This document shows positions 1-12,262 of a stretch of 64,000 bases of DNA, piece after piece. The position numbers and the translations under genes were made by a program. The number at the start of each line of letters is the position of its first letter. Within the stretch, counting starts at the first letter, position 1. The notes under the pieces were generated by a model, which searched no databases, was not told the DNA's origin, and was given only the letters and a program-made list of their open reading frames with translations. Location of the stretch: NCBI GenBank assembly GCA_905331475.1, contig CAJNYU010004459.1, positions 1 to 64,000 on the forward strand. Direction: 5' to 3'. The stretch is from Rotaria socialis (lineage: Eukaryota > Rotifera > Eurotatoria > Philodinida > Philodinidae).

Positions 1-110
1 CCCCCCCCGTGGCACCGCCACTAATCCTGACCTAAGATATCCTACGTGCGATTAGTAGCATTTAAAAAACTGTTGGACAATAACTCCTTAGTTATCGGGC
101 AATTGCCCAA
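1..110. repeat. GC-rich transposon-end-like segments
   Basis: The first 22 bases are C-rich and read on the minus strand as a GTGGCGGTGCCACGGGGG-type end. Bases 80-135 contain GGGCAATTGCCC followed by a C-rich block and CTGGCTACGCCGC. Such GTAGCCA/G-run edges often terminate DNA transposons or MITEs. No complete element or target duplication is visible because the left side lies outside the window. Confidence 0.3.
23..48 (+). repeat. 26-bp direct repeat, copy 1
   Basis: The 26 bases starting AATCCTGACC and ending CCTACGTG recur without change at 1510-1535. The copies are 1.46 kb apart in the same orientation. They may bound an inserted repeat or be two fragments of one dispersed repeat. Confidence 0.6.
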
Positions 111-1875
111 TGCCCCCACCCCCTGGCTACGCCGCAGCAACTAATTAACAGTTATGATCACAATGCATATCTTTTTGTGAAAAACAATTCTTAAGATCAA
201 CAGAGTTGTCAATTGAATTTTCGTTTCAGTGTATGATTGTTCCGAACCGATTTCCGATAAGAATCACGATAAAGATATTTCGGACAAATTATTGAGATCT
301 GCAGCTACGCCAAAGTTACAAATACGCGTAAGCAATATAGACTCAATTCAGCAAAACAGCTAATCGATTTTCTAGTACTTTTCTGTAATCCATTCTATTC
401 TCGATTCTTTTTTCCTGAGAATTTTTTTAGCTAATACACGATCAACATTATTTATTCACGTAATAAATTTAAATCAATCTTTTTTTGTAAAATAGACAAG
501 CGCAAATTAAATCTTTAAACGTAAACTCCGTTCGATCATGGATTGTTCAATTCAGTTGAATCAACAAAATGTTTTTCCTTTCCTCCTCATAGATATATTC
601 ACGATGACGCTCACCCTTTCCTTCCATTTATCATCTTGGTCCGAACGGATGAACTAATGACAATTTTTTTTCTCTCCTGTTCATAACAGCATCGATCGAT
701 AAAACGAGGATGAGGATCAGAATAAAAACAAAAATATTTTTTCTTTCTTTCCTCTCTCTCTCTCTCTCGATAGGAACTTATTCACCAATAGTTTTCTTTC
801 CTTTCCTCCCGACATACCCATCGCTCTTCAGAACGAATAAAACGAAAATAGAATGATGTCGCTAACCTGTTAACATTTGAAATTGGTCAAACTAACGCAA
901 ATATTTAGAAAATCCGTAAAAGAAGTAAAAATCCCTCAAAAACTGTTGTATAAGTAAAATATTATATAACAAATACTCTGATTCTTGCAAGCATCCAAAC
1001 TTCATCAAAATAAAAATCTCGGATTCCGGCCTGGATTTGCCCTTTCGGAGGGGATCCGACCGTGACATTGGCCCCGACAGAAGTCCTTTCGGTTGATCTC
1101 ACCAACTACTTGTTGAGAAGTTGTATGCGAGCGTTGAAAAAGTGATTAAAGAGAATTGCGACAGGTTCTTTGGAGAAACCTGAGGTTTCCAGCATTGTTT
1201 AGCAAATGTCCAGGCAACGGAAGCATGGAAACGAATTGAAAACTAGTCCATTCGGTATAGGAAGTCAAGCTCTATCTAGGATGAAGTTTTCAGAGGTTGG
1301 TCTGATAAATTGGCGAATCGCGATGGGTTTTTCTGAAAAACTAGGCTTTTTCGTATTATGTTTTGCAGTATTTTGTATTTTTCTCGATGATGGGTAGGCC
1401 TTGGGAAAAAATAAATAGTGCATTCGATAGAGCTCGTTGAGGCCTATCTTGGTCGGATGTTTGTTCAATTTGGTCTGATAATTTGGCGAATCGTATTGGA
1501 AAATATGCGAATCCTGACCTAAGATATCCTACGTGTTAAGTGAATAGTATTAGAGTCGTAAAAAGAAAACATTACTTTAATCAGCAAGAAAAACAAGCAT
1601 AACGGAGAACGTGTATACTTTTTTATTTAAATATATAGCAACTAATGTGGAATGGGTTAAACAAGGCATAAACTTGATAAATATGAAATGAAGGTAAAAG
1701 AACAAAAAACTGCTTGCAATACAAATTGTCTTGGCAATCGATACAGAGTAATCAAGGACAGTTTCTCTTTAATGAAGTAATACCAATGATTTCAGTTGGA
1801 AAGAATTTGAAAAAATATTTATCCTACCTATTATAATAATTTAGATAAAAATAATCTTCATACAACAACGTTATT
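49..1875. other. Gene-free AT-rich region
   Basis: Apart from the repeat at about 1000-1535 and a TC-rich simple repeat near 750-772, I see nothing that supports a gene. The short open frames here lack domains or splice context. Confidence 0.5.
1000..1535 (+). repeat. Unclassified repeat, possible retroelement remnant
   Basis: This stretch is less AT-rich than its surroundings. It contains a TTGGCCCCGACAGAAG stretch at about 1068 that resembles a tRNA primer-binding site after an LTR end (weak). It also has two near-identical 24-bp copies of TTGGTCTGATAA..TTGGCGAATCG at 1297-1320 and 1470-1493. The second copy of the 26-bp direct repeat lies at 1510-1535. A CATTCGATAGAGCTCGT motif at about 1420 recurs at about 11940. 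No coding potential was recognised. Confidence 0.3.
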
Positions 1876-2988
1876 TTAACAAGCATAACTTTCCCTATTA
1901 GTTGAATTATGACGTAATTGAATAACTTGCCAAGCTTTTTGATATTCTAAATATCTTTGTATTTCTGTACCACCACCACCAGAATGAAATGATGATGAAC
2001 ATACAGTTAACATTGGATTGTTAACCATTAAACATGAACAATTAGCTGAAGCTGTTTGAGCAAAATCAATTTCAAGCCCTGTACATTTCACATTTGCTTC
2101 TTTAGCTAAAAATCCTGATACGAATACATCACCAACCCAAGCTGCTTTCTCAATTGGATAGGTAAGAGATGCATTTACAAGACGTTCACGAATATTTTTT
2201 GACATAAACCAACCAAAACCGGAACAGTAAGCTGGAAGTACTGCATGTGGCCAAACGTTTTCACTAACACCAAATTTCCCATCACGTAATGTTGGTTGAT
2301 AATCCGTTGCCCAACCACCACGAAAGAATGTTTCTCGATTAGATGATATTATACTTGAAACCAAATTTGGACGATTTTGTACAAGAAAAGAATCGTGAAG
2401 TGAAACATTTGTTAGAAGTAGTTTACCAATAGACGATACTAAAATTGTATCAACAATAAGATCATCATCGGTTTTAAATAAATATGGAATATCTGGGTAG
2501 AAATGATTAGCCCATTTTAGCGCAGCTATTTCTTTATAAATAACATTTGCATAACTTTCGAAATGATCGATTTGAACCACGTCATGATGTTCACGCTTCT
2601 CATTATTAATTTTCAGTTGATATTCACCAGCATTTGCTGTTGTACCTGAAACTTGTCCGACAATAAATACAAAGCAGACACCTTTTTGTTTTGATCCCCA
2701 AGTCGAACGTATAACCTGTCGCCGCTGTACATTAGTAATTGTCGATAAAACATAGATAATTAAATAATCATGCTTTTGACACATTGCCGAATTTGTGGCT
2801 AAATCTAAGTGCACGTCAAGATATTGACCTGATGATGTCTTAGTGTGTACTGTTATTAATGGTGTTATAACAGGTAATGTGGGCGAAATTGTTTTATCAT
2901 AAAATGTTATGTATAAACAAATACCAAATAATATGAAAAATACAATAGCGTATGCATGGGTTGCAAGTTTTTTTCGAATAAGCCACAT
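1876..2988 (-). CDS. Beta-1,3-galactosyltransferase-like (GT31)
   Basis: This is a complete single-exon frame of 370 residues. It reads as a type II Golgi membrane protein: a short cytosolic tail with basic residues, one membrane segment at about 11-30, then a lumenal catalytic domain. GT31 hallmarks appear in order: IRSTWG (93-98), TDDD (173-176, the metal-binding DxD-type motif), CSGFGW (255-260) and GDVFVSG (286-292). The family transfers galactose or N-acetylglucosamine from UDP-sugars to glycoprotein or glycolipid acceptors in beta-1,3 linkage; the exact donor and acceptor cannot be read here. Several N-glycosylation sequons and paired cysteines fit a lumenal domain. The length is normal for the family. 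There is no intron, unlike the multi-exon genes on the right of the window, so retroposition or transfer of the ancestor is possible. The fold is well supported, the sugar specificity is not. Confidence 0.85.
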   Translation of the reverse strand: MWLIRKKLATHAYAIVFFILFGICLYITFYDKTISPTLPVITPLITVHTKTSSGQYLDVHLDLATNSAMCQKHDYLIIYVLSTITNVQRRQVIRSTWGSKQKGVCFVFIVGQVSGTTANAGEYQLKINNEKREHHDVVQIDHFESYANVIYKEIAALKWANHFYPDIPYLFKTDDDLIVDTILVSSIGKLLLTNVSLHDSFLVQNRPNLVSSIISSNRETFFRGGWATDYQPTLRDGKFGVSENVWPHAVLPAYCSGFGWFMSKNIRERLVNASLTYPIEKAAWVGDVFVSGFLAKEANVKCTGLEIDFAQTASANCSCLMVNNPMLTVCSSSFHSGGGGTEIQRYLEYQKAWQVIQLRHNSTNRESYAC

Positions 2989-3724
2989 TCAAAATATAAA
3001 ATTAATAGTTATTATGTGTTAAGAGAAATAGATTCTAGAAGAGAAAAGAAGAGTATAAATAGAAATATATATATTTCCTTTGCTCACAACATGTGTTTTA
3101 TATTATTTTTCAATTCTGAATTATTTGACTTTTGTTCGTTTGGTTGAAAAAAGCAAAATGAATTTATGCTTTTCGTTTAGGGTCAACCTTAACATTCTGT
3201 AGTTATGTCAAGAAATTGAAAGCTTATATCTCTATTGACTCATTTTATGATGAGAAATTTTATTATATGCTTTAATAGTTAAAGGCAAAGTAAAATTGCC
3301 TACCTGTTTTGTGCTTTTTATTTTTCATGAAATCTGAGATGGCATATAATGGGCTATAATTTTATCATATCTGATTCCTCATATGTCGCATAATGAAATA
3401 AAATTAGGTTTCATGTATAATAATGATGATAATATTTGTGAGAAAAAAAAATAGGCCATATAGTATTGTTTACAAAAAAAAATCTATCAACTGTACCGGT
3501 GAAAAAATTGATTGCATTCTCGTCCTCTTGCTTTAAATGTTGATTATGATGTTAAAGGAAGACTGTCAAACTAACTGAAGCATATAATGAGAAAAAATGA
3601 GCAAGACATGCGACAAGGCCAGCTTATTTTTCTGTTGTTGCTTTTATGATGTGTTCAAAAACTAAATTTGACTAAAAAATATTGTTTGAGACACGCAGTA
3701 TGGGCAATGTCTTTCATATTTTAT

Positions 3725-3765
3725 TTAAAAAAAGAAAAAGAAAAAGAAAAAGAAAAAGAGAAGGA
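3725..3765 (+). repeat. (AAAAAG)n-type simple repeat
   Basis: A purine-only run of GAAAAA units, slightly degenerate at the right edge. Confidence 0.8.
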
Positions 3766-5141
3766 AGTACTTTGCGGAAGTCGTTCCTGTGCTCATATAC
3801 ATATAAAATTGTGACCATAACCACTCAAAATAACGTACAAGTAAAGGGGTAATGTTGTTCTCTTTTCCTTTTCCCTGCTTATTTTTTCTCACAAGTTATG
3901 TCAACAAATGTGCACTTTTTTTTCAAAGGTTAAGTTTGATTCTACATTTCACGTAGAAAACAGCAATTCCAACCTTCGAAGAAACGACAATCTCATTTTA
4001 ATGCATATATTCACTAGTTGCATTGTCGACCGAAGCAAACAATGCAGTTTGATTCAAACATCAAGAATGTGAAACAATATTTTTGTTTTCGTGAGCTATT
4101 CTCAATTGCATTATTCATACTTATGAACATCATTGTCGAACTTCGAAGGTCATTTAAAAAAAAACGGATGATTTACATAATGATGAACTTGATTATAACG
4201 ATAGATTACATCATATATGTATAACTATTGATTGAATATTCAGCCTTAGCAATGTGTCATTTGTCGACTGAGTAGGCTGGCCAGTTTGTTCTTTACAACT
4301 GCTTTAAAAGTACACTTGATGAAACAATAGTATTACACTGCTAATTGAAAACTATGATCTTTTGCCTTAGATGATATTTACGAATAATATTGCAATGCAA
4401 ATACTAAACAAAATTGAGGTGATTTTATTGTTCAAACATGCAATATTATCAGCAGTAACAAATAATTTTGTTTGTGTAATTTAATCTACTGTTAATTATA
4501 TCATTGTGATTTCTAGATACAAGATTCTTTAAACCTTCAAATTTGAAAATAGCGCATGAACAATTCTTAAAAATTTTAAATTAGTTTAATATTCAGATTT
4601 GAGTAAAACGAATAAAATATCGTCTATGGTACAAATATTTGCGCCAACTTTCACGAGGTCACTGTAATTGTGAATGTAAAACAATAGAAAAGTTGTTGAA
4701 AAGAATCTCAGAAGAGAATAAGTCTTCAACGAGTGTTTTTATCTGTTATGATAACCTATTCTTATGTATGGACAATAGAAAGTTGAATCGTGGCAGAATA
4801 TCCTCTGATGAAGCCCGATAAGTTGCAATATAATCAGCAAACGAACGAAGAAAATTCATAAAATTGAATCAATTCGATTGTCGGCATAATTAGGAGGATT
4901 GAATTCAAACTGATGGTAAAAGAATAGTTACAAGGTATTCGTATAGAATTCAGAAAGACACATATAATTCATTTATTATTGGTTTCATATTCAGATAATT
5001 CTAGTCAATCAAACATAATCTATTTCGTTTCTTGTGTCATTCTCTTAGCTCCACTAGCCAACGTAATAAAATCATTAAAATAATACGTAAGCTTTGAATA
5101 TACTTTCACAAGTAGCATGGAATAAATGAGAAAAAAATAAT

Positions 5142-5206
5142 TTCTTGTTATCTAGTGTAACGGAAAAATAATTTTCTTGTTATCTAGTGTAACGGAAAAA
5201 TTATTT
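5142..5206 (+). repeat. 32-bp tandem duplication
   Basis: TTCTTGTTATCTAGTGTAAC followed by GGAAAAAT occurs twice in a row with period 32. It looks like a recent local duplication in otherwise unique AT-rich sequence. Confidence 0.75.
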
Positions 5207-5606
5207 AGGTCGCGTAAATATTCTTCAAATAACTATCGAGATATATAGAATTGTGTATATATCCTGATAGGATGATGGGCAACAAAGAGTAGATCAGTAT
5301 CAGCTATATATTTTAGCCACTGTATGTATAATATTAACAACAATTCTACACGATGAGTTTATTCTTGTCCAAAATGAATATGCAACCGAATACAGTCGTA
5401 CGTATTACAAAGCACAACTTTCTTCTAACTCTACTTGTTTAGAACTGAACTTGACTCAACTCCCCTATTGTAACGAAAAAGAGAAGAAGTTTAACTATAC
5501 CATTATACGCGGCATTGATGTTAGTCGAGCTACTTCATTCTAAATTGTTATGACAAATGGAGAGGCATAATTTTATATTTTGCTACACGATGTTTATTCA
5601 ACCATA

Positions 5607-5614
5607 CTCTACAT
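5607..5614 (+). repeat. 8-bp target duplication, left (CTCTACAT)
   Basis: CTCTACAT directly precedes the inverted terminal repeat at 5615 and is repeated at 6415-6422 after the right terminus. An 8-bp target duplication is typical of hAT transposons. Confidence 0.75.
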
Positions 5615-6414
5615 TAGGGGTGGGCCATTAACATTAATTTTATATTAATGTTAATGTTTCTCATTAACCATTAATATTAATACTTAATGTTTTCTGAGAA
5701 AAACTTAATTCATTAATATTAATGATTAATGAAAAACATTAACATTAATTTTAAAATTAATGTTTTCATTAATCATTAATATTAATGTTTTCATTAATCA
5801 TTAATATTAATGTCAATGTTCTTGAATGATATTAACGGTTAAAGGAAACATTCACCATTAGTATGAATAGTAATGTTTTCGTTAATATTAGGGATTATAT
5901 TTTCATTAATCATTAATATTAATGTTAATGTTTTCATGAAAACATTAATTTTTCCATATTACTGAATTAGGCTTTTCTAAGGAAACATTATCTACAATTA
6001 TTAATCAATTAACTGATCTTAATAGCTAATGTTTTCTCCGAAAGTGTTAATTACTTAATATGGAAAGTTATAATGCTTTCATGAAAACATTAACCATTAA
6101 TATTAAGTCATTGATTTTAATGAAAACATTAACATTAATATTAATGATTAATGAAAATATAATCCCTAATATTAACGAAAACATTACTATTCATACTAAT
6201 GGTGAATGTTTCCTTTAACCGTTAATATCATTCAAGAACATTGACATTAATATTAATGATTAATGAAAACATTAATTTTAAAATTAATGTTAATGTTTTT
6301 CATTAATCATTAATATTAATGAATTAAGTTTTTCTCAGAAAACATTAAGCATTAATATTAATGGTTAATGGAAGTCATTAATTAAGTTCCGTTAAAAAAA
6401 ATGGTCCACCCCTA
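5615..6414. mobile_element. hAT-like palindromic MITE (ATTAATGTT arrays)
   Basis: This is an 800-bp non-coding element. Its ends are inverted: TAGGGGTGGGCCAT at the left and ATGGTCCACCCCTA at the right. CTCTACAT flanks both sides. The interior is built almost wholly from short ATTAATATTAATG / CATTAACATTAAT units in both orientations, so the two halves can pair into a long hairpin; for example the stretch at about 5835-5960 is mirrored at about 6135-6245. The terminal sequence and 8-bp duplication point to hAT, moved by a transposase encoded elsewhere. The low-complexity interior may act as an array of subterminal transposase sites (inference). Confidence 0.8.
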
Positions 6415-6422
6415 CTCTACAT

Positions 6423-6673
6423 TCAAATGTATCCATCTAATAAAAACATGCGCTTATATACGCCACCAAGAAAAAAGAGAACGGAGCAGGGTTGTCAGCC
6501 GTACCATAGATGGAATCGGTCCGGGCGAAGGTTTCAGACCGGCCGGTCTGCGCAATTTTTTAGTCATATTTCTATAGAACATCAAATATTTGGTCTGTAG
6601 ATGACGTAAACAAGGACAGTTAAGGTTTTCATATGGATAATATAAAATTCTAATCTTAAATTGTAAATGATAT
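6423..6673. other. Spacer between two elements
   Basis: A 250-bp AT-rich spacer with one short GC-rich stretch at about 6515-6555 containing GACCGGCCGGTC. No gene was recognised. Confidence 0.4.
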
Positions 6674-9025
6674 CCCAGGTCGAGCATTACGACGACTAGA
6701 TACGGCCGTACGCGACCGTTTACGATGACGTATACGGCCGTATATCGCCGTGTCGTATACGGCAGTATACACCGACCGTCTCGAACCCGTGTCCGACCGT
6801 ATCATAAACAGGAAACGACCAAACACTGCAACGTAAACGACCGTACCAACATCGTGACCGACCGTATACGGCCGTAATTCTGAAGAAAAAAAATACATTC
6901 CTAAACCCCTCTGATCAATAGTGCGCACACTACAGACATCAATTCTACTACATTTCCATAGGAATCACTCTAACCAAATGCAAGCAGCAAAAAAAACCTA
7001 CTCAAAATCACACAAAAATAAGAGAAATCATACTTCCAACAGATCTTGTCGGAGCACTCTCTATAACCTAACATGCTCGCCCGCATCTGAAGTAAACTCC
7101 ATATGATTTTCCGCGTATCCTGCAGCAGGGATCATGAGAAATCTGAAAAATACAAAAAGCATCAAAGAAATCCTGCAAAAATCACCTTTTGAAGGAAGCA
7201 TTATAGAGAATCGTGGAAAGCAGCATTCGATAGCCAGCATCAAGAGATCCGTATTGGGAGATTTCTGCTCCATCCTGCAACAGGGATCGTGCGAAATCCG
7301 AAAAATACAAAAAGCATCAAAGAAATCCTGCAAAAATCACCTTGTGAAGGGAGGATTAGTGAAGATCATGAGAAAAAATACGAAAAATCTGATATAGGGT
7401 AATAAAAGTAATAGCACGCATGGAAATCGGTGAAAAATATTAGGAGAATCACTAAAATTTCCTTCATGGTTGATGCGAAATTCGATCGTAGCTATACCTT
7501 TAAAGATCGTTTTGTCATTATTTTAGCGGATTTATGGTGTAGAGTTCAACAGGAATTCGATATAGGATTACGTTGAGCATAGATCGGCTTCAAGGTTGAA
7601 CTTGGTTTTAAAGGAAAGCGATCTTTTTGTTCGATTTAATGCGGAAAATGCTGCAATATCTGGATCTTTGGGACAGAAGGCTTTTTGATATCATATGAAA
7701 TCTATGAACTCTGCTGCTTCGAATTAATATGTATAGAATTTGCGAAATTTCGTATATTCAGGCAGTTACAGATTTTGATTTGCAGCTTAAACCGTAAAAA
7801 GTGATTTGATGCTGAAATGATTTTTGCTCAAAGTCTGGTTTTCGGTAGAAGCCGGCTTTGAAGAACTTTAGATAGTTAATGGCATCGAATTGAAGGAGAA
7901 GTAGCTTGATGTAAATGAATTTGAAAAGTCACGGAGGTTGAGAAATGATTTCGTGGACTTAGTAATATTTAGTTAAAAGGAGGGCACGTCATGTCTTCTG
8001 TCCTTACCCATAACGTTTTTAGATGCTGAAATCCTGCTTTTGGATTTCTGAGTAAAAGTGATCCGTCAGTGATTGACTTTGTCGCAGATGCTCTATTAAA
8101 GATGGAAACAGATGATTCATGAAACTTCTTTTTGATAAATGATGAAAGACTGAAGAATCCGGAAAATGTGTCAGAAATCAGAAGCAGAAATCATAGAAAT
8201 AACAAAGGAGCTCTCAGATTATTGTGGAGTATATAGTTTTGGTTTCTGAATAAATTTTTTATATAATTGTGTTGATACAGAGTAAGCTTTAACGTTGTTC
8301 AATATAGTAGCCAGACCTTGCATCACTTTTGCGCTGTAACATTGACAATTATTTATCAGTTCAGGCAATATTTCTTGGTGTTTCTATGATTTTTTCATAT
8401 TTACCATATAAGTTTCAAGTAGAGAATATGCTTGACGTAACATGCTTATCCAGCTTATGATTCTGAGTAATAGGAAGTTGTGGATGAATTATGATTTATT
8501 CGTTTTTTTCTAATTGTATGTTCCTTATGACTAAAATTTAGAAAAAAAAGCTGACTTTAATGATTCCGTGAGCCTTTAAAAAGTAAAAAAAATTGGCAGC
8601 ATCTCTGTATAGTGGATAATCAAAGTGACATTAAAGAGTAGTGGAATTTCCGACCACAGATTTCACAAGATTATTCGATTTTTTCATGCTACAATCTAAA
8701 AAATGCTACTATACTTTAAGCAAACAGCTAGTCATCGTAAACGACCGCGTACAAAAGTATACGATAGAAAAACGGCAATCGTTTCCTGGATTGTCTACGG
8801 TCATTGTAAACGGCTGTTTACTTTGATATCCGACATTCGTTTACGGTTAGCGTTTAGTTACGATGACCATTTACGGAGACTTTTCACGGTCCTCGTTTAC
8901 GACGATTGTATTTCATCGTATAACTTCGTTTACGGCAACAGTAAACGACTACAAAATACGGTCGCCGTTTTTCACCGTGAATGATAGGTATACGGCCGTT
9001 TACGGCTCAGGTTGATCGACCTGGG
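6674..9025. mobile_element. CCCAGGTCRA-ended element, apparently full length
   Basis: A 2.35-kb non-coding element bounded by CCCAGGTCGAGCATTACG at the left and GATCGACCTGGG at the right. Next to each end lie arrays of short TACGGCCGTA / CGTTTACGG-type units (6700-6880 and 8720-9010). The body is unique sequence with an internal tandem duplication. TAT flanks both ends, a possible 3-bp target duplication (weak). No transposase frame is visible. Bases 6674 to about 8455 match 13560-15213 in inverted orientation, so a second, truncated copy is present. The same termini occur on other repeats in this window at 15815-16060, 24251-24538 and 23842. I cannot assign a known superfamily. Confidence 0.6.
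7118..7352 (+). repeat. 155-bp-period tandem duplication inside element
   Basis: A segment beginning TCCTGCAGCAGGGATCATG at 7118 recurs at 7273 as TCCTGCAACAGGGATCGTG. The following about 70 bases, including the AAATACAAAAAGCATC stretch, are nearly identical. The inverted copy near 14700-14750 shows only one such unit, so the duplication is specific to the left copy. Confidence 0.7.
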
Positions 9026-11393
9026 TATATTATACAAAATTTGTGTTATTTTAATTCTATAAGACCATGCAGCAGTTGCATAGTCTTATAGAGTATGTGA
9101 AAGGCGATACTCTAATATTTGAAGTATGAGTTATACTTTCAAAACTACATTTATACTGTTTTCGACAATTCAAACTCAAAGGGGAAAAGCGTGTTTCTGT
9201 TCTTTTTCATAAACATTTCAAGAATTTTAATAGTAAAGTATATGTGAGGAAAAAAAGTCGGATTGAATTTTTGCTGGGTAATTTGCTGTATCCAATAACA
9301 ACATGGACACATAGTCATTGTTCTTCTCGTGCATCAGTGTTCCTAATAGGAATCTGAAATAGAATGTATAAATACACTACGATAGTTTTGAGCATCATGG
9401 TTTCGTACACTTTGTTTCGAAGATCAAAGTGTGCAAAGTGAATAAGACAAATTTAAACTACAACAAAGCCATTTTAAGGTGATTCTAGCGTTTTTTTTTC
9501 TTTTATTGTTTTCTTCAACAATAATTTCAGTCCACTTTACACTCATATGAAATAATAAAGAAGCTGTAACGACAAAGTACAAATGCAATGGCATGTAATC
9601 TACTTGATGTATGAGTATGATACTTGTAGCGACTTTTTCGAATAAACTATTATGTAGTATTGTTTTTGGTGAATGGTTTACAAAAAAATCTCTCACACAT
9701 GTTTTACTCTTTTATTAGGCGATGAGACATCAACTGTAAATGAGAAACCTGCTAAAATAATTATCTTCATTATTTTGTCAGTATGGTTCGATCAATGCTA
9801 AATCTGGTTCAACCTCGAAAATTCGAGTATTAAATAATTGGTAATTGAAAAAATTTACTCTTCATTAGTCATGTTTCTTATTTATTTTCTCGAGGAACAG
9901 AGCATGAACAAGGTTCGCCAAATTTTGATGATGATCCCAGAATAAAGAAAATATATGGAAAGAAGACATGAACGAAAGTGGTATTCATGATATGTCGCAC
10001 TTTTTTTAATCTGATTTAGATGCAGTAGAACATAAATTTGGTTATCACCCGGCCGGATGTCAATTATCTGGCACCTATTCATGACTCTATTTTGTGCAAA
10101 AGAAGAAATCAACAGAAAATTTTATTCAAAATCAACCACAGGTAAATTTTGATTAATTTTTATCCGTCAGCCTTCGAATATTGATCCTTCCGTTGATTGG
10201 TAGGCGCACCGAATCAAAGTATTTTATCATCACAAATACAATCATCAGAAGAAATCTAATTTTTCAAGCTTGGAAGAAACAAACAGAAGACACTGATATT
10301 TTATTTGTTGCTAATACGAAAACGATAACCTAATGTAAATACACAATTTTGTGTTATACGAAAATTGTTTTCTGTAATTACTTAGCTGATACTTTATTTA
10401 TTATCGTATTATGTTACATTGTTCATTGTAATGCGCACGCATTGTGTTAGAATGTCACGTCGCTCATGAAAACTCCTGTCATAATTTCATGAAACGTATT
10501 GCCTGAACAATAGCTTATTAGTAATAAACGAAGAAAAAGTAGTACACATGCATACTATGTATTAAAATATACCCATAACATTACTGATTAATCAATATTC
10601 AAGCAAAAACAATGCGCAAAATTGCGATTATTTATCAAAATCGGCAAAAATCGACAGTTTTGGCGATTTAATCGCGATATAATCTCACGATTATCGGACT
10701 AACATATCGCGATTAAATCGCCGATTTTAGCGCGATTTCTATGACATGGGTCGTTTCTAAAAGTCTACATTGAAGGTATCAATGCCGATAAGTATGGTTG
10801 GTTGAAATGGTTACTTGTATCAGACATCTATTTCCTTCATCTATGTTTGCTATTTTCTATTCGTGACCTTCATAATACTAATATTTATGACTTCTTTTAT
10901 TTTGTTAGTTGTAAGAATATCCTGCAAGTTGATGTTTCGCTGATAAAAAGCATGGACTAAATTAAGTTTCAATAACCTTCACTTTTCACTTCAAATAGAT
11001 CTGGATCGATAGAGAGAAAACTAAGTTTGAACATTTGATGACTATTCATGGGTGACCTATCATGAAAAATCATCAATGTCGGGGAGTCAGTATCTTATGT
11101 ATCAAAGATAATGCATATTGTTTATTGAACGCATAGCATTTTATCGGACGCAAATCTAAAGATTATTGCTCTCTAGACTTGAATTGAAATTTGAGAGGAA
11201 ACGAGGCTGATTCAGGAATAGAAATGCGTCCTCAATTATCTTACAGTGTGCTGAATTTTAAAATTTTAAAGATACAATATTCACGGTATACTTTTACTAT
11301 CCCACTTGTTTTGATCAAGGCTCTTGTGAATATAAATATGTGCATAGAAAAACGATTTAAGAAAACACTTCATCTTGACTTTCAACCATGAGA
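9026..11393. other. Gene-free region between elements
   Basis: AT-rich. No supported gene; frames of 66-90 codons carry no domain. It contains the small hairpin at 10661-10727. Confidence 0.5.
10661..10727. repeat. Small inverted repeat (GCGATTAAATCGC)
   Basis: TGGCGATTTAATCGCGATAT at 10661 is mirrored by ATATCGCGATTAAATCGCCGA at 10707. Together they can form a hairpin with a 26-base loop. Surrounding CGATT/AATCG motifs extend the weak palindrome to about 10610-10745. It is probably a tiny MITE; no target duplication was seen. Confidence 0.6.
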
Positions 11394-11395
11394 TA

Positions 11396-12262
11396 CCCAG
11401 TGAAAAATATTTCGAAAAAAAACGGAATAGAATGGTTTCATGCGGATATGGAAACCTATCTCCTACGTAGAGAATGCGTTCCTTGTTTGAGCGAATGCGT
11501 TCAGAGTCAGAAAGAAATATTCTCGATCTGAAGGAACTCGCTCTTTACCATTCCACACTAGTATGGAATAATTTCTTCTATACTGAAAAATCGTTCCTTA
11601 TTTGAAGAGAAAGCATTCTGAATCATTCTTAAACCAGCAGAATTCATTCTAGTTCATTTTCTTTCGGAACGGTTAACATAGCATTTCATCGAAATAAAAT
11701 AGCTTTTCTTTACTTTCTCTCACGAGCCTTTAAGACAATGGATTCTCTGAAGAGATGAATGCTTTCTTTTCGAAGCAAACCACATTTTCATTTTAAAATG
11801 ATAGGTCTGAAGCAAAGCAGGTTGAAATTGATGTGAGAAATGATGGAATCTTCATTCGATTTTACATTAGGGATATTTGGTCTGATTTAGAAAAATTATC
11901 ATTTTAATAACGGTTTCAGTTACAACGAATTGGAGTGCGCCATTCGATAGAGCTCGTCAAGTTGCATCAGGAACAGTCTTTTGACTAATAGTAGATTCAT
12001 CTATTAATGATCACCCAGGTGATCAGAAAGGTTAGCCGTTTTAAAGAAGAGAAAGCGTTCCACAAGTGGCAGAATGCATTCTTCGCTGTTCCATTTCGAA
12101 ACGACCAAGAACACCTTCTTAGAATGATAGGATGCGCTCTTGTTCGTTCCATTTGAGAACGGTTTCCATTTGTTGTGGAACGTTTTCTTTTCTTAAAAAA
12201 GAGCTTCAGTTCTTTTGGAACGCATTCTTTATCGTTCTTTTTTAGTAATATTTTTCACTGGG
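11396..12262. mobile_element. TA-flanked MITE (CCCAGTGAAAAATATT ends)
   Basis: An 867-bp non-coding element with 16-bp perfect inverted ends, CCCAGTGAAAAATATT at the left and its complement at the right. TA lies on each side (11394-11395 and 12263-12264). A TA duplication is the Tc1/mariner signature, so a non-autonomous mariner-type element is the best reading. The interior carries many GAACG / CGTTCC and GCATTC / GAATGC units in both orientations near both ends, and no transposase. It lies 195 bp downstream of the SLC10-like exon and may have removed or displaced its last exons (inference). Confidence 0.7.

Larger units (their letters stand above)
2989..5606. other. Gene-free AT-rich intergenic region
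   Basis: No convincing gene. It holds an A/G-rich simple repeat at about 3725-3765 and a 32-bp tandem duplication near 5142-5206. Open frames of 60-68 codons (for example 4018-4224 and 4639-4821) have no recognisable domain or splice context. Confidence 0.5.

Noticed and set aside
1060-1085. Firm call of an LTR retrotransposon primer-binding site
   Set aside because: No paired LTRs, no polypurine tract and no coding region; kept only as a weak hint in the repeat entry.
6515-6555. GC-rich GACCGGCCGGTC palindrome as a regulatory site
   Set aside because: A short isolated palindrome in a spacer between two transposons, with no nearby gene start.
7061-7397. Overlapping 87-90 codon frames on both strands
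   Set aside because: They lie inside the repeated body of the CCCAGGTCRA element, are repeated with its tandem duplication and show no domain; chance frames.
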